A stretch of DNA of 64,000 nt from Microbacterium salsuginis. GTDB lineage: Bacteria > Actinomycetota > Actinomycetes > Actinomycetales > Microbacteriaceae. The notes under the pieces are model-generated. The model saw only the letters and a program-made list of their open reading frames with translations, had not been told where the DNA came from and did no database searches. Positions within the stretch are counted from its first letter, which is position 1, and each line of letters opens with the position of its first letter. Positions 8,044-17,395 of the stretch are shown piece by piece. The stretch lies in contig NZ_JABACI010000004.1 of NCBI RefSeq assembly GCF_012524205.1, positions 186,001 to 250,000 on the forward strand. Direction: 5' to 3'. The position numbers and the translations under genes are program-made.

Positions 8044-9407
8044 TGTCTCTCGATACTCAGAGCGTTTCGTCTCGCTCCGCTCGCTCAACGACCGATACGA
8101 CGCAGCCGACCCTGTTCCGGTTCGCGACGGCCGGCTCGGTCGACGACGGCAAGTCCACGCTCGTCGGCCGCCTGCTGCACGACTCGAAGGCGATCCTCGC
8201 CGACCAGCTCGAGCAGGTCGCGCGCACCTCGGCCGACCGGGGCTTCGCACACGGCGAGTTCGACTTCGCCCTGCTCACCGACGGCCTGCGAGCGGAGCGC
8301 GAGCAGGGCATCACGATCGACGTGGCGTACCGCTACTTCTCGACGGGTGCCCGCTCCTTCGTGCTCGCCGACTGCCCCGGCCACGTGCAGTACACCCGCA
8401 ACATGGTCACGGGTGCGACGACGGCCGATGCGGTCGTGGTCCTCGTGGACGCACGCAAGGGCGTCGTCGAGCAGACCCGGCGGCACCTCGCGGTGGTCGC
8501 GCTGCTGCGCGTGCCGCACGTGATCGTCGCGGTGAACAAGATCGACCTGATCGGCTTCGCTGCCGATACCTTCGCCGACGTCTCGGCGCAGGCCCACACT
8601 GTCGCCGCCGAGCTGGGCATCGGCGACCTGCACGTGCTGCCGGTCTCGGCGCTCGAGGGCGACAACATCGTCGACCGCTCCGACCGGACCCCCTGGTACG
8701 GCGGCCCGGCGCTGCTCGAACTGCTCGAGACGCTGCCCGGTGCCGACGCCCTCGACCGCGAGCTCGAGCCGCTGCGCCTGCCGATCCAGCTCGTGCTGCG
8801 GCCGCAGGGCGGACTCGCTCCCGACGTCCCCGGCGACGAGGCCGAGCGCCTGCGCGACTACCGCGCAGTCGCCGGGCGCATCGCGAGCGGCGTCGTCCGC
8901 GTCGGCGACCCGGTCGAGATCTTCCCTTCCGGCATCACGACCACCGTGACGGGCATCCGTGCCGCCGGCGCCGAGGTCGACGAGGCGTTCGCTCCGCAAT
9001 CCGTGTCACTCGAGCTGGCCGACGACGTCGACACGGCACGTGGTGCGCTCGTCGTGGCGGCGGGAACGCTTCCCGCTGCGCAGCGCGAGTTCGACGCGGA
9101 GCTGTTCCAGCTCGACGCGCGGGCACTGACCCCCGGCATCCGGGTCCTCGTCAAGCACGGCACCGCGACCGTGCAGGCCATCGTCGCGCAGATCGAGTCG
9201 CGCTACGACCTCGACAGGCTCACCCACGAGCCGGCGCCGGCTGATGGACCCGCACTGTCGCTGCAGACCAACGACATCGGCCGCGTGCGGATCCGGCTGG
9301 CTGCAGACCTTCCGCTCGAGCCGTACCGCTCGAGCCGCCACGGGGGCTCGTTCCTCGTGATCCATCCGTCCGACGGCGCGACGCTCGCCGCCGGCATCGT
9401 GCGCTGA
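8043..9407 (+). CDS. cysN: Sulfate adenylyltransferase subunit 1, GTPase (CysN)
   Basis: 454 residues, an EF-Tu-like GTPase that drives sulfate adenylation by CysD. G motifs are intact: GSVDDGKST (G1), EQGITIDVAYRYF (G2), DCPGH (G3) and NKIDL (G4), followed by beta-barrel domains II and III. There is no APS kinase domain fused at the C-terminus. ATG 8043 shares its A with the cysD stop (TGATG). Residues 7-18 are encoded by a 32-bp REP-like element. No alternative start lies between the element and the conserved LFRFATAGSVDDGKST, so the element must be translated. Confidence 0.95.
   Translation: MSLDTQSVSSRSARSTTDTTQPTLFRFATAGSVDDGKSTLVGRLLHDSKAILADQLEQVARTSADRGFAHGEFDFALLTDGLRAEREQGITIDVAYRYFSTGARSFVLADCPGHVQYTRNMVTGATTADAVVVLVDARKGVVEQTRRHLAVVALLRVPHVIVAVNKIDLIGFAADTFADVSAQAHTVAAELGIGDLHVLPVSALEGDNIVDRSDRTPWYGGPALLELLETLPGADALDRELEPLRLPIQLVLRPQGGLAPDVPGDEAERLRDYRAVAGRIASGVVRVGDPVEIFPSGITTTVTGIRAAGAEVDEAFAPQSVSLELADDVDTARGALVVAAGTLPAAQREFDAELFQLDARALTPGIRVLVKHGTATVQAIVAQIESRYDLDRLTHEPAPADGPALSLQTNDIGRVRIRLAADLPLEPYRSSRHGGSFLVIHPSDGATLAAGIVR
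8063..8094. repeat. Single-arm REP-like element inside cysN
   Basis: The 32 bp from CGTTTCGTCTCGCTCCGCTC to CAACGACCG match the left arm in cysD and the reverse complement of the arms in the permease and cobA genes. It begins only seven codons after the cysN ATG and is in frame. Confidence 0.8.
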
Positions 9408-9463
9408 CCCCGGCGCACACCGCTCCACCCCACCAGCACCACTCATACGAAGGAGGCGACACC

Positions 9464-10528
9464 GTGAACAACATCCGCACTGCGACGACGATCACCACCC
9501 TGGGACTCGTGGCCGTCATGATGGCCGGCTGCGCCTCCGCCTCGGCAGATCCCGGCGGTACCGCAGAGCCCGCCAGCGAGCTGCGGCTCGGCTACTTCGC
9601 CAATGTGACGCACGCACCCGCCCTGGTCGGCCTGGAGGAGGGCCTCTTCGAAGAGGCGCTCGGCGACGTCGACGTGACGACGCAGGTCTTCAACGCGGGG
9701 CCGGCCGCCATCGAGGCGCTCTCGGCAGGCGCGATCGACGCGACCTACATCGGCCCGAATCCGTCGATCAACACCTTCATCCAGTCCGGTGGAGAGTCGG
9801 CGCGCATCGTCGCCGGCGCGGCAACCGGCGGCGCGGCACTCGTCGTGCGCGAGGGCATCGACGACCTGGCCGACCTCGAGGGAACGACTCTGGCCACTCC
9901 GCAGCTCGGCAACACGCAGGACGTGTCGCTGCGCACGTGGCTCGCGGACCAGGGCTTCGAGACCGACACGTCCGGGGGCGGCGATGTGCAGATCACCCCG
10001 ACCGACAACGCGCAGACGCTGACACTCTTCCAGCAGGGCGAGCTCGACGGCGCGTGGCTGCCTGAACCGTGGGTCTCGCGCCTCATCGAGGACGCCGGGG
10101 CGCACGTGCTCGTGGACGAGGCGGAGCTGTGGGAGGACGGCGCGTTCCCCACGACGGTGCTGCTCGTGCGGGCCGAGTTCCTCGACCAGCATCCCGACGC
10201 CGTCGCCGACCTCCTCGAGGGTCACCGCGCCGCCGTGCAGTGGATCGCGGACAACCCCGAGGACGCCCCCGACGTGATCAACGGCGCGATCGAGGCCGAG
10301 ACCGGCAAGCCACTGGCCGATGCCGTCATCGTGCGCGCGCTCGAGCACGTCACCTTCTCGGTCGACCCGCACGCCGAGACGTTCGAGACGCTCGTCGAGA
10401 ACGGCATTCAGGCCGGTACGCAGAAGGAGGGCTCGATCGAGGGCCTGTTCGACCTGCGCCTGCTCAACGAGCTGCTCGAGTCCGACGGCGCCGAGACGGT
10501 CTCGGCCGGCGGGCTCGGCGAGGACTGA
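9464..10528 (+). CDS. ABC transporter substrate-binding lipoprotein (SsuA/TauA-like)
   Basis: 354 residues. The start GTG 9464 has a strong AAGGAGG site. The lipoprotein signal with lipobox MAGC gives a surface-anchored binding protein. The mature part resembles the NMT1/SsuA/TauA fold (LRLGYFANVTHAPALVGLEEGLF; IGPNPSINTFIQSG; LEGTTLATPQLGNTQD; WLPEPWVSRL), which binds sulfonates, nitrate or related small anions. The position inside a sulfate assimilation operon suggests sulfate or an organosulfonate as ligand. No sulfonate monooxygenase is encoded here, so the ligand stays open. A 56-bp gap from cysN allows separate translation; the ATPase and permease follow. Confidence 0.87.
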   Translation: MNNIRTATTITTLGLVAVMMAGCASASADPGGTAEPASELRLGYFANVTHAPALVGLEEGLFEEALGDVDVTTQVFNAGPAAIEALSAGAIDATYIGPNPSINTFIQSGGESARIVAGAATGGAALVVREGIDDLADLEGTTLATPQLGNTQDVSLRTWLADQGFETDTSGGGDVQITPTDNAQTLTLFQQGELDGAWLPEPWVSRLIEDAGAHVLVDEAELWEDGAFPTTVLLVRAEFLDQHPDAVADLLEGHRAAVQWIADNPEDAPDVINGAIEAETGKPLADAVIVRALEHVTFSVDPHAETFETLVENGIQAGTQKEGSIEGLFDLRLLNELLESDGAETVSAGGLGED

Positions 10529-10529
10529 C

Positions 10530-11381
10530 ATGGCATCGCGATCGACACCCGCGACCGGGGCAGCGCAGGCTGCCCCGGTCTCGGGCGTGCCGTTGAGCCC
10601 GAGCTTCGACGGGTTCACGCCGGTGCGCGTCCCGGCCGCACCGGCTCCACCGGCCGTGCGGATCGACGGCGTCTCCAAGCGCTTCGGCACGGGCCCCATC
10701 GTGCTCGAGGACGTGTCGCTCGACATCGCCCCGGGCGAGTTCGTCTGCCTGCTCGGAGCGTCGGGGTGTGGAAAGTCGACGCTGCTCAACCTCATCGCAG
10801 GCCTGGACCGGCCGACCGCGGGCAGCATCGAGACGCCCCCGGCCGGGTCGGCGGTGATGTTCCAGGAGTCCGCGCTCATGCCCTGGCTCACCGCGCGCCG
10901 CAACGTCGAGCTCGCGCTGCGCCTGCGTGGCGTGCCGCGAAGCGAGCGTCGCGAGAAGGCGCTCACGCTGCTCGACGCCGTGAACCTGGCGGATGCCGCC
11001 GAGAAGCGTCCGCACGAGCTCTCGGGCGGCATGCGTCAGCGAGTAGCGCTCGCCCGGGCCCTCGCGCAGGACCGGCCGGTGCTGCTGATGGACGAGCCGT
11101 TCGCCGCGCTCGACGCGATCACGCGCGACCTGCTGCACGAGGAGCTCGAGCGGGTCTGGCGCGCCACCGGCCGCACCATCGTGTTCGTGACGCACAACGT
11201 CCGCGAGGCCGCACGGCTCGGGCAGCGCGTGGTGCTGATGGGCAGCCGTCCCGGCCGCATCGTGCACGAGTGGACGATCGCCAAGACCACCGGCCGGCGC
11301 ATCGAGTCGCCCGAGGTCGCCGCCCTCTCGGTCGAGATCACCGACCAGCTGCGGAAGGAGATCCGCCGCAATGCCGCGTGA
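10530..11381 (+). CDS. ABC transporter ATP-binding protein (SsuB/TauB-like)
   Basis: 283 residues. Walker A GASGCGKST, Q-loop FQESALMPW, signature LSGGMRQR, Walker B LLMDEPFAALD and the switch His in FVTHNV are all present, so it is a functional importer ATPase. The first 40 residues (Ala/Pro-rich) exceed the usual start of the family, and the real domain starts around VRIDGVSKRF. ATG 10530 lies one base after the binding-protein stop. The end overlaps the permease start by 11 bp. It energises uptake of the ligand captured by the upstream lipoprotein. Confidence 0.92.
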   Translation: MASRSTPATGAAQAAPVSGVPLSPSFDGFTPVRVPAAPAPPAVRIDGVSKRFGTGPIVLEDVSLDIAPGEFVCLLGASGCGKSTLLNLIAGLDRPTAGSIETPPAGSAVMFQESALMPWLTARRNVELALRLRGVPRSERREKALTLLDAVNLADAAEKRPHELSGGMRQRVALARALAQDRPVLLMDEPFAALDAITRDLLHEELERVWRATGRTIVFVTHNVREAARLGQRVVLMGSRPGRIVHEWTIAKTTGRRIESPEVAALSVEITDQLRKEIRRNAA

Positions 11382-12342
11382 CGCTTCCACCATCCGGTCG
11401 TTGAGCGAGGACCGCAGCGACGAGCCCGGCTCGTTGAGCGAGCGAGGATCGAGCGAGACGAAACGGGCCGAACCGTCGGACGACCTCCGGTCGCTCGAGG
11501 CCGGCCTCGACCGCCTCCAGACCGACGCCGAGGCGGGACCCGGCCGCTGGCGCCGATTCGCCGCGAGCGTCGTACCTCCGATCGTCTTCCTGGTGCTGCT
11601 GATCGTGGTGTGGCAGCTCTACGTCGTGATCGCCCAGCCACGGCCCGACATCGTGCCCGGCCCGCTCGCGGTGATCGGCGCGCTCGGCGACGCGTGGGAT
11701 GCCGGCCGTCTTCAGGAGGCGGTCACCACGAGCCTCGAGCGCGGCATCGTCGGCTTCCTCATCGCGATCGTCGTCGGCACGCCGATCGGACTGCTGCTGG
11801 CCGAGGTGCGGCCGATCCGCCGCGCGGTCGGCCCGATCATCTCGGGCCTGCAGGTGCTGCCGTCGGTGGCGTGGGTGCCTGCCGCGATCATCTGGTTCGG
11901 CCTCTCGGACGCGACCGTCTACTTCGTGATCCTGATGGGGGCGATCCCCTCCATCGTGAACGGCCTGATCGCGGGCATCGACCAGGTACCGCCGCAGCTG
12001 CGGCGCGTGGGCACGGTGCTCGGCGCCACCCGGTGGCAGCTCGCGACCGCCGTCATCCTTCCCGCCGCTCTGCCCGGCTATCTCGCGGGCCTCAAGCAGG
12101 GCTGGGCGTTCTCGTGGCGCTCGCTCATGGCCGCCGAGATCATCGCGACCGGCGGCACGATCGGCTTCGGCCTCGGCTCCATGCTCGACCAGAGCCGCGA
12201 GCTCGCGGATCTCGCCGGCGTGCTCGGCACCATCATCGTGATCCTCGCGATCGGCATCCTCATCGAGCTCGCCTTCTTCGGTCCGTTCGAGCGTCGCATG
12301 CTCAAGCGCCGCGGCCTGCTCCTCACCGGAGGTGCCCGATGA
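11371..12342 (+). CDS. ABC transporter permease (SsuC/TauC-like), with repeat-derived N-terminus
   Basis: 323 residues. After a hydrophilic N-terminus come about six membrane segments (starting VVPPIVFLVLLIVVWQLYVV) and a BPD-type permease domain, with ATRWQLATAVILPAALPGYLAGLKQG as the ATPase-contacting loop. Residues about 9-32 (IRSLSEDRSDEPGSLSERG and on) are encoded by two direct copies of the REP-like element. Without them the cytoplasmic N-terminus would be of ordinary length. ATG 11371 overlaps the ATPase gene. The stop overlaps the cobA ATG (ATGA). Confidence 0.9.
   Translation: MPRDASTIRSLSEDRSDEPGSLSERGSSETKRAEPSDDLRSLEAGLDRLQTDAEAGPGRWRRFAASVVPPIVFLVLLIVVWQLYVVIAQPRPDIVPGPLAVIGALGDAWDAGRLQEAVTTSLERGIVGFLIAIVVGTPIGLLLAEVRPIRRAVGPIISGLQVLPSVAWVPAAIIWFGLSDATVYFVILMGAIPSIVNGLIAGIDQVPPQLRRVGTVLGATRWQLATAVILPAALPGYLAGLKQGWAFSWRSLMAAEIIATGGTIGFGLGSMLDQSRELADLAGVLGTIIVILAIGILIELAFFGPFERRMLKRRGLLLTGGAR
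11395..11465. repeat. Two direct REP-like arms inside the permease gene
   Basis: One arm runs from CGGTCGTTGAGCGAGGACCG near 11395 to about 11424, the second from GGCTCGTTGAGCGAGCGAGG at 11428 to GACGAAACG at 11465. Both are in the orientation opposite to the cysN copy and in frame with the permease. Confidence 0.75.
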
Positions 12343-13259
12343 CCACCGACCCCCAGCCGTTGAGCGAGGAGCGCCTGCGACGAGACGAAACGCCTCAAGC
12401 CTTCGCGCGCGCTCGGGACGATTCGTCTCGCTACGCTCGCTCCTCGAACGCAGACGGAGGCAAGGTCTGGCTCGTCGGCGCGGGGCCCGGCGATGCCGGC
12501 CTCCTCACCGTCAAGGGGCTCCGCGCGCTCGAGGCGGCCGACGTGATCGTCGCAGACCGGCTCGGCGCGCGTGCCGTGCTCGACGATCTCGCAGCCGACG
12601 GCGTGACCCTGCGCGCGGAAGTGGTCGACGTGGGCAAGCGCCCCGGCCATCACGCCGTTCCGCAGGACGCGATCAACGCGCTTCTGGTCCACCTCGCGGG
12701 CGAGGGCAAGATCGTCGTGCGGCTCAAGGGCGGCGACCCCTACATCTTCGGGCGCGGCGGCGAGGAGCTCGCCGCGTGCCAGGAGGCGGGAGTGACCGTC
12801 GAGGTCGTGCCCGGGATCACCAGCGCCGTCTCGGTACCCGCGATCGCCGGCATCCCGCTCACCCATCGCGGCGTCGCGACGGCCTTCACCGTCGCGACCG
12901 GCCACGACCAGATCCGGGCGCTCGGCGGCGGGCGCGACCACACGGTCGTGCTGCTCATGGGCGTCGGCACACTCGCCCACTCGGCGATCACCCTGGCCCG
13001 CGGCGAGCGCGGCGCCGACTGCCCGGTCGCGGTCGTCGAGGACGGCTACGGGCCGCGGCAGCGAGTCACGATCGGCACGCTCGCGACCATCGCCCAGCAG
13101 GCCGCCGAACGCGGCATCCGCTCGCCCGCTGTCGTGGTCGTGGGCGACGTCGTGCGCCTCAGTCCCTACGCACCGAGGGATCTCGCGACCCTGAGGCCCG
13201 GAACGTACGACCCGCTCGCCCTGCCGGCCGAGCCCCTCTCACGAAAGAGCACCCTGTGA
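12339..13259 (+). CDS. cobA: Uroporphyrinogen-III C-methyltransferase
   Basis: 306 residues, a SAM-dependent methyltransferase that converts uroporphyrinogen III to precorrin-2, the precursor of the siroheme needed by the sulfite reductase at 4512. Family motifs are [48 protein letters not shown] and the GVGTLAH region. There is no HemD or precorrin-2 oxidase/ferrochelatase fusion, so a separate enzyme must finish siroheme. The first 44 residues ([20 protein letters not shown] and on) are encoded by a complete REP-like inverted pair. No start codon exists between this pair and the conserved domain. The start overlaps the permease stop; the stop overlaps the next GTG. Confidence 0.93.
   Translation: MTTDPQPLSEERLRRDETPQAFARARDDSSRYARSSNADGGKVWLVGAGPGDAGLLTVKGLRALEAADVIVADRLGARAVLDDLAADGVTLRAEVVDVGKRPGHHAVPQDAINALLVHLAGEGKIVVRLKGGDPYIFGRGGEELAACQEAGVTVEVVPGITSAVSVPAIAGIPLTHRGVATAFTVATGHDQIRALGGGRDHTVVLLMGVGTLAHSAITLARGERGADCPVAVVEDGYGPRQRVTIGTLATIAQQAAERGIRSPAVVVVGDVVRLSPYAPRDLATLRPGTYDPLALPAEPLSRKSTL
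12357..12450. repeat. Complete REP-like inverted pair inside cobA
   Basis: The arm at 12357-12392 (CGTTGAGCGAGGAGCG onward to CGAGACGAAACG) is followed after 27 bp by an inverted arm at 12420-12450 (GATTCGTCTCGCTACGCTCG onward to CTCGAACG). The pair could form a hairpin of about 30 bp in the operon mRNA. It starts six codons after the cobA ATG. Confidence 0.8.
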
Positions 13260-14659
13260 CCTCCTCGTCGAACCTCCAGAATCTCCGCGTCGCGATCGTC
13301 GGGGCGGGCCCCGCGGGCATCTACGCCGGCAACATCCTGACGGGCGCGGTGCAGGCCGCGGGCGGTGCCGTCGCGATCGACCTGTTCGAGTCGCTGCCCG
13401 CGCCGTACGGACTCATCCGCTACGGCGTCGCGCCCGATCACCCGCGCATCAAGGGCATCGTGAACTCGCTGCACGAGATGCTGCATGCCGGGACCACGCG
13501 GTTCATCGGCAACGTCGAGGTCGGTCGCGACATCGCGCTGGACGAGCTGCGCGAGCGCTACGACGCCGTGATCCTCGCGACCGGCGCGATCCGTGACGCC
13601 GCGCTCGACGTCCCGGGCATCGACCTGCCCGGCTCGTTCGGCGCCGCCGACTTCGTCGCGTGGTTCGACGGGCATCCCGACGTGCCCACCGAGTGGCCGC
13701 TGGACCAGCGCGAGGTCGCGGTCATCGGCAACGGCAACGTGGCTCTGGATGTCGCCCGCATGCTCGCCAAGCACGCCGTCGACCTGCGCTCGACCGAGAT
13801 CGCCGACAACGTGCTGGCCGGGCTCGAGGCATCCGCCGTCACCGACGTCCACGTCTTCGGACGGCGCGGACCCGCCGACATCAAGTTCACGCCGATCGAG
13901 CTGCGCGAGCTCGGTGAGGTGCCGAACGTCGACATCGTCGTGCACGACGAGGACTTCGCCCATCTCGAAGGCCTGGTGCCGGCGAACAACCAGCTCAAGG
14001 TGATGCTGCGCATCCTCGACAGCTGGCGCACGCGCAAGGCGTCGGGCGCCAGCCGCCGCCTGCACCTGCACTTCTACCACTCCCCGGTCGAAGTTCTCGG
14101 CGAAGACCGCGTGGAGGGCCTGCGCTTCGAGCGCACCGAGCCGACCGGCGAGGGCAACGGGGTGCGGGGCACCGGCGAGTACCGCGAGATCGCCGTGCAG
14201 CAGGTGTACCGCGCCGTCGGGTACTACGGCACGCCCGTCGTCGACGCGCCCTTCGACGAGCGCGCCGGAGTCGTGCCCAACGTCGAGGGACGGGTTCGGG
14301 ATGCTGTCGTCACCGGCGACGCGGGGGCCCCCGTCATCCCCGGCCTCTACGCGACCGGCTGGATCAAGCGCGGACCGGTGGGCCTCATCGGCCACACGAA
14401 GTCCGACGCCATGGAGACGATCGCGCACCTGGTCGCCGACGTCGAGGACGGCGCCGTCCCCGCTCGCACGGTGGACGGCGACGTGCTCGAACTGCTCGAC
14501 GAGCGCGAGGTCGAGTACACGACGTGGGACGGCTGGCTCGCGCTCGATGCCCACGAGCGGGGACTCGGCGCGGCGCACCAGCACACGCGTGAGCGCGTCA
14601 AGGTCGTGCCGCGCGACGAGCAGGTGCGGATCTCGCGGTCGGGGGCCCTGGTCCTGTGA
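13256..14659 (+). CDS. fprA: Ferredoxin-NADP+ reductase, FprA/adrenodoxin-reductase type
   Basis: 467 residues. It shows the FAD-binding motif [17 protein letters not shown] near the N-terminus, [20 protein letters not shown], the NADPH-binding [17 protein letters not shown] and the C-terminal [27 protein letters not shown], all typical of FprA. It passes electrons from NADPH to ferredoxin. The next gene is a ferredoxin and the operon holds a ferredoxin-dependent sulfite reductase, so this is very likely its electron supply. GTG 13256 overlaps the cobA stop, and the stop overlaps the ferredoxin GTG. Confidence 0.95.
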   Translation: MTSSSNLQNLRVAIVGAGPAGIYAGNILTGAVQAAGGAVAIDLFESLPAPYGLIRYGVAPDHPRIKGIVNSLHEMLHAGTTRFIGNVEVGRDIALDELRERYDAVILATGAIRDAALDVPGIDLPGSFGAADFVAWFDGHPDVPTEWPLDQREVAVIGNGNVALDVARMLAKHAVDLRSTEIADNVLAGLEASAVTDVHVFGRRGPADIKFTPIELRELGEVPNVDIVVHDEDFAHLEGLVPANNQLKVMLRILDSWRTRKASGASRRLHLHFYHSPVEVLGEDRVEGLRFERTEPTGEGNGVRGTGEYREIAVQQVYRAVGYYGTPVVDAPFDERAGVVPNVEGRVRDAVVTGDAGAPVIPGLYATGWIKRGPVGLIGHTKSDAMETIAHLVADVEDGAVPARTVDGDVLELLDEREVEYTTWDGWLALDAHERGLGAAHQHTRERVKVVPRDEQVRISRSGALVL

Positions 14660-14985
14660 CGTATGTGATCGCCCTTCCCTGCGTCGATGTCAAGGACCGC
14701 GCCTGCATCGACGAGTGCCCGGTGGACTGCATCTACGAGGGCGAGCGGTCGCTGTACATCCACCCCGATGAGTGCGTGGACTGCGGTGCGTGCGAGCCGG
14801 TGTGCCCGGTCGAGGCGATCTACTACGAGGACGATCTGCCCGACGAGTGGCAGGACTACTACAAGGCCAACGTCGAGTTCTTCGACGACATCGGCTCGCC
14901 CGGCGGCGCCGCCAAGTCCGGGGTCTTCGCCACCGACCACCCGATCATCGCCGCGCTGCCACCACAGGGAGAAGGCCATGCCTGA
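14656..14985 (+). CDS. fdxA: Seven-iron ferredoxin (FdxA type)
   Basis: 109 residues. The cysteine pattern Cys9-x7-Cys17-x3-Cys21-Pro, then Cys25 and a second CxxCxxxCP set ([16 protein letters not shown]) fits a [3Fe-4S][4Fe-4S] ferredoxin, with the acidic C-terminal half usual for this type. It should carry electrons from FprA to the sulfite reductase. The start GTG 14656 overlaps the fprA stop. The end overlaps the next ATG by eight bases. Confidence 0.95.
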   Translation: MTYVIALPCVDVKDRACIDECPVDCIYEGERSLYIHPDECVDCGACEPVCPVEAIYYEDDLPDEWQDYYKANVEFFDDIGSPGGAAKSGVFATDHPIIAALPPQGEGHA

Positions 14986-15937
14986 CGCGCTCGCCGGCGG
15001 CACCGAGGTGGACGTCGTGATCGTCGGCGGCGGGCCCGCCGGGCTCTCAGCCGCGCTCAACCTCGCCCGCGCGCGGGCATCGGTCGTGGTCGTCGACGCC
15101 GGGCGCCCGCGCAACGCCGCGACTCTGCGCTCGCACGGGTTCCTCACGCGCGACGGCGTCTCGCCGCTCGAGCTGCGCAAGCTCGCCCGCGCCGAGCTGT
15201 CGGCCTACCCCACGGTCCGCTTCTTCGATCGGACCTCGGTCACGGCGCTGCTCGAGCAGGACTCCCGCGACGGGGGCCGCTTCATCGCGGCGCTGCAGGG
15301 CCGGGGTTCCGGCATTCCGCCCGCCATCGCGGCACGCTCCGTCGTGATCGCCACCGGACTGCGCGAATCACTGCCGCCGATCCCCAGCCTGCGCGCGTTC
15401 TACGGCATGTCGATCTTCAGCTGCGCCGCGTGTGACGCCTGGGAGCTGCAGGACAAGGCGCTCGCGCTCATCGGCGAGACGCCGGATCTGACGGCGCGAG
15501 CCCGCCTGATCGCGCGGTGGACCGACCGGCTCACCGTCTTCACGAACGGGTCGGACGCGGTCGACACCGTCGAGGAGGCCGAGCTCGCGGCATCCGGGAT
15601 CATCGTCGAGCGCCGGCCGATCGAGGACCTCGAGGGCGACCGGGGCGCCGTCAGCGCGGTGCGCCTCGCCGGCGGCGATCGTGTCGAGATCGAGGGCGGA
15701 TTCGTGCGGCCGCAGTGGCACCCGGTGCTCGACTTCCTCGGCGGCATCGTCATCGAGCGCGACCGGTTCGGCAATCTCGAGACAGACCGCTCGGGCCGCA
15801 CCTCCGTGCCGGGGCTGTACGCCGCGGGGGATGCCGCATCCCCCGGTCCGCAGCAGCTCATCGTCGCCGCGGGCCAGGGTGCGCGTGCCGCCGCCGTGCT
15901 CGTGCACGACCTCGTGGGCGTGCGCACCGCGCACTGA
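14978..15937 (+). CDS. Thioredoxin-reductase-like FAD/NAD(P) oxidoreductase
   Basis: 319 residues with the two-nucleotide-domain layout of the thioredoxin reductase family: FAD motif [20 protein letters not shown] near residue 13, a CxxC pair as Cys149-Ala-Ala-Cys152 in SCAACD, and the C-terminal GLYAAGDAA. The NAD(P) domain motif is weak ([10 protein letters not shown] instead of GGGDSA), so cofactor use is unclear. It is the last gene of the operon and overlaps the ferredoxin, suggesting a redox role linked to sulfite or APS reduction. A distant paralogue lies at 58066. ATG 14978 follows GGAGAAGG. A terminator-like hairpin follows. Confidence 0.85.
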   Translation: MPDALAGGTEVDVVIVGGGPAGLSAALNLARARASVVVVDAGRPRNAATLRSHGFLTRDGVSPLELRKLARAELSAYPTVRFFDRTSVTALLEQDSRDGGRFIAALQGRGSGIPPAIAARSVVIATGLRESLPPIPSLRAFYGMSIFSCAACDAWELQDKALALIGETPDLTARARLIARWTDRLTVFTNGSDAVDTVEEAELAASGIIVERRPIEDLEGDRGAVSAVRLAGGDRVEIEGGFVRPQWHPVLDFLGGIVIERDRFGNLETDRSGRTSVPGLYAAGDAASPGPQQLIVAAGQGARAAAVLVHDLVGVRTAH

Positions 15938-15951
15938 GCGTCCCACTCTGC

Positions 15952-15972
15952 GCCGCGCGATTTCGGCGCGGC
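15952..15972 (+). terminator. Hairpin after the sulfate operon
   Basis: Seven-bp GC stem GCCGCGC / GCGCGGC with loop GATTTCG, 15 bp after the last stop of the operon. There is no long U tract, as usual for actinobacteria. It probably ends the 11-gene transcript. Confidence 0.5.
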
Positions 15973-16072
15973 ATAAACATGAACCTTCAGTGAGAAGCCG
16001 GGCGGATGCTTCCCAGGCGCGGAGTCCATGCGCTGGCATGTGAGGACCACGTCATACAGAACTGGAGACATC

Positions 16073-17242
16073 GTGCAACGAAGCAGAAGAATCACCCTCG
16101 CCGCCCTCACGAGCGCCGTGCTGGTCGGCACCGCGGGGATCGTCGCTGTGCCGGCCGCCCAGGCCATCCCCGTGAACTCCCACTGCGGCACCGAGTCCGC
16201 CGGCAACCGGTCGGCGTTCGTCACCCACGACCAGCTCACGCGGCAGCTCGAGCAGATCGAGAGCACGACCGGCGGCATCGTCGATGTCTCCGTCGCCGGT
16301 CTCAGCAACGAAGGCCGTGAGATCTACCAGGCCCGCGTGGGCACGGGCGACACCGTCGTGCTGGTCCAGTCGCAGATCCACGGCAACGAGAACCACGGCA
16401 CCGAGGCGCTGCTGTCGCTGCTGAAGGAGTTCGGCGGCAACACGGCCGCCGCCGCGGAGATCCGCGAGAACATCACGATCGTGGCGATCCCCCGCCTCAA
16501 CGTCGACGGCGGCGAGCGCGACACGCGACAGAACCACATGAGCTGGGATGAGGTCGTCGAGGACTTCCCGCAGCTGGCCGGCGTCGACCCGGCGTGGAAC
16601 TACCGCGCCGACGTACCGGGCTTCGACGTCAACCGCGACTTCAACCCCGACCTCGACTACGTGCCGCAGCCGGAGGACTTCCCCGGCGACAGCGCCGACA
16701 CCGGCTGGTACATCACGCCCGAGGCCCAGACCGTGCGTGACGTCTACGCGGGCCTCGAGGGCGAGTTCGGAGTGGTCGACTACTTCGTCGATCTGCACAA
16801 CCAGTGGCCCTGCTACGCCCAGGAGGGCACCGGTGACATGTCGCCGCTGTCGATCTCGGCGCGGTTCATCGCCGACCCGTCCGAGTTCGGCGACTGGCCG
16901 AACTTCGACTACGACGCGTCGCGCCGCGCCAACGTCGCGGTCTACGACGCGCTGCAGGGTCAGGGCGAATCCGCGTTCGGCGACCTGACGCTGTACCCGC
17001 AGGACACCAACCTGCCGGGAACCGCGCTGGGGTCGTTCGCGCTGCGTGGCAGCGCCACCGTCCTCTTCGAGACCTCGAGCAACACCCAGTCCGACGGTCA
17101 GAAGCGGAACGGATTCCTGACGAAGCAGGTCGAGATCGGGCTCAGGGGCCTGATCACGGCGGTGGCCGACGGGTCGATCGAGTCGCTCGACCCCGAGGCG
17201 TACGAGGCCATCCCCGAGCGCATCTACCTGCCCGCGGACTGA
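16073..17242 (+). CDS. Secreted M14-family zinc carboxypeptidase
   Basis: 389 residues from GTG 16073 (ribosome site TGGAGAC). A signal peptide ends at AVPAAQA. The zinc ligands HGNENHG (HxxE) and a later His in VDLHNQWP, the substrate-binding region LNVDGGERDTRQN and a candidate catalytic Glu in VLFETSSN are all there. It should cut C-terminal residues from peptides outside the cell. NRDFNPDLDYVPQP is reminiscent of bacterial M14 enzymes with a DRDFN-type motif. The gene stands alone between two hairpins. Confidence 0.88.
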   Translation: MQRSRRITLAALTSAVLVGTAGIVAVPAAQAIPVNSHCGTESAGNRSAFVTHDQLTRQLEQIESTTGGIVDVSVAGLSNEGREIYQARVGTGDTVVLVQSQIHGNENHGTEALLSLLKEFGGNTAAAAEIRENITIVAIPRLNVDGGERDTRQNHMSWDEVVEDFPQLAGVDPAWNYRADVPGFDVNRDFNPDLDYVPQPEDFPGDSADTGWYITPEAQTVRDVYAGLEGEFGVVDYFVDLHNQWPCYAQEGTGDMSPLSISARFIADPSEFGDWPNFDYDASRRANVAVYDALQGQGESAFGDLTLYPQDTNLPGTALGSFALRGSATVLFETSSNTQSDGQKRNGFLTKQVEIGLRGLITAVADGSIESLDPEAYEAIPERIYLPAD

Positions 17243-17254
17243 TCCGCATCCGCA

Positions 17255-17290
17255 GCGAGGCCGTCCGGGATCCGTCCCGGGCGGCCTCGC
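17255..17290 (+). terminator. Strong GC hairpin after the M14 peptidase gene
   Basis: GCGAGGCCG-T-CCGGGA, loop TCCG, TCCCGG-GCGGCCTCGC: about 15 bp of stem with one bulge, 12 bp after the stop. Good candidate intrinsic terminator. Confidence 0.65.
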
Positions 17291-17395
17291 CGCATTCCGG
17301 GCGCGTGCGACGGCGCTTTTCGGTGTGGCACCGTGACCCGCCTCGCCAGCGGCACGGCGTTTCCGGAACGAACCGGCACCGGTCAGACTGGGCGG

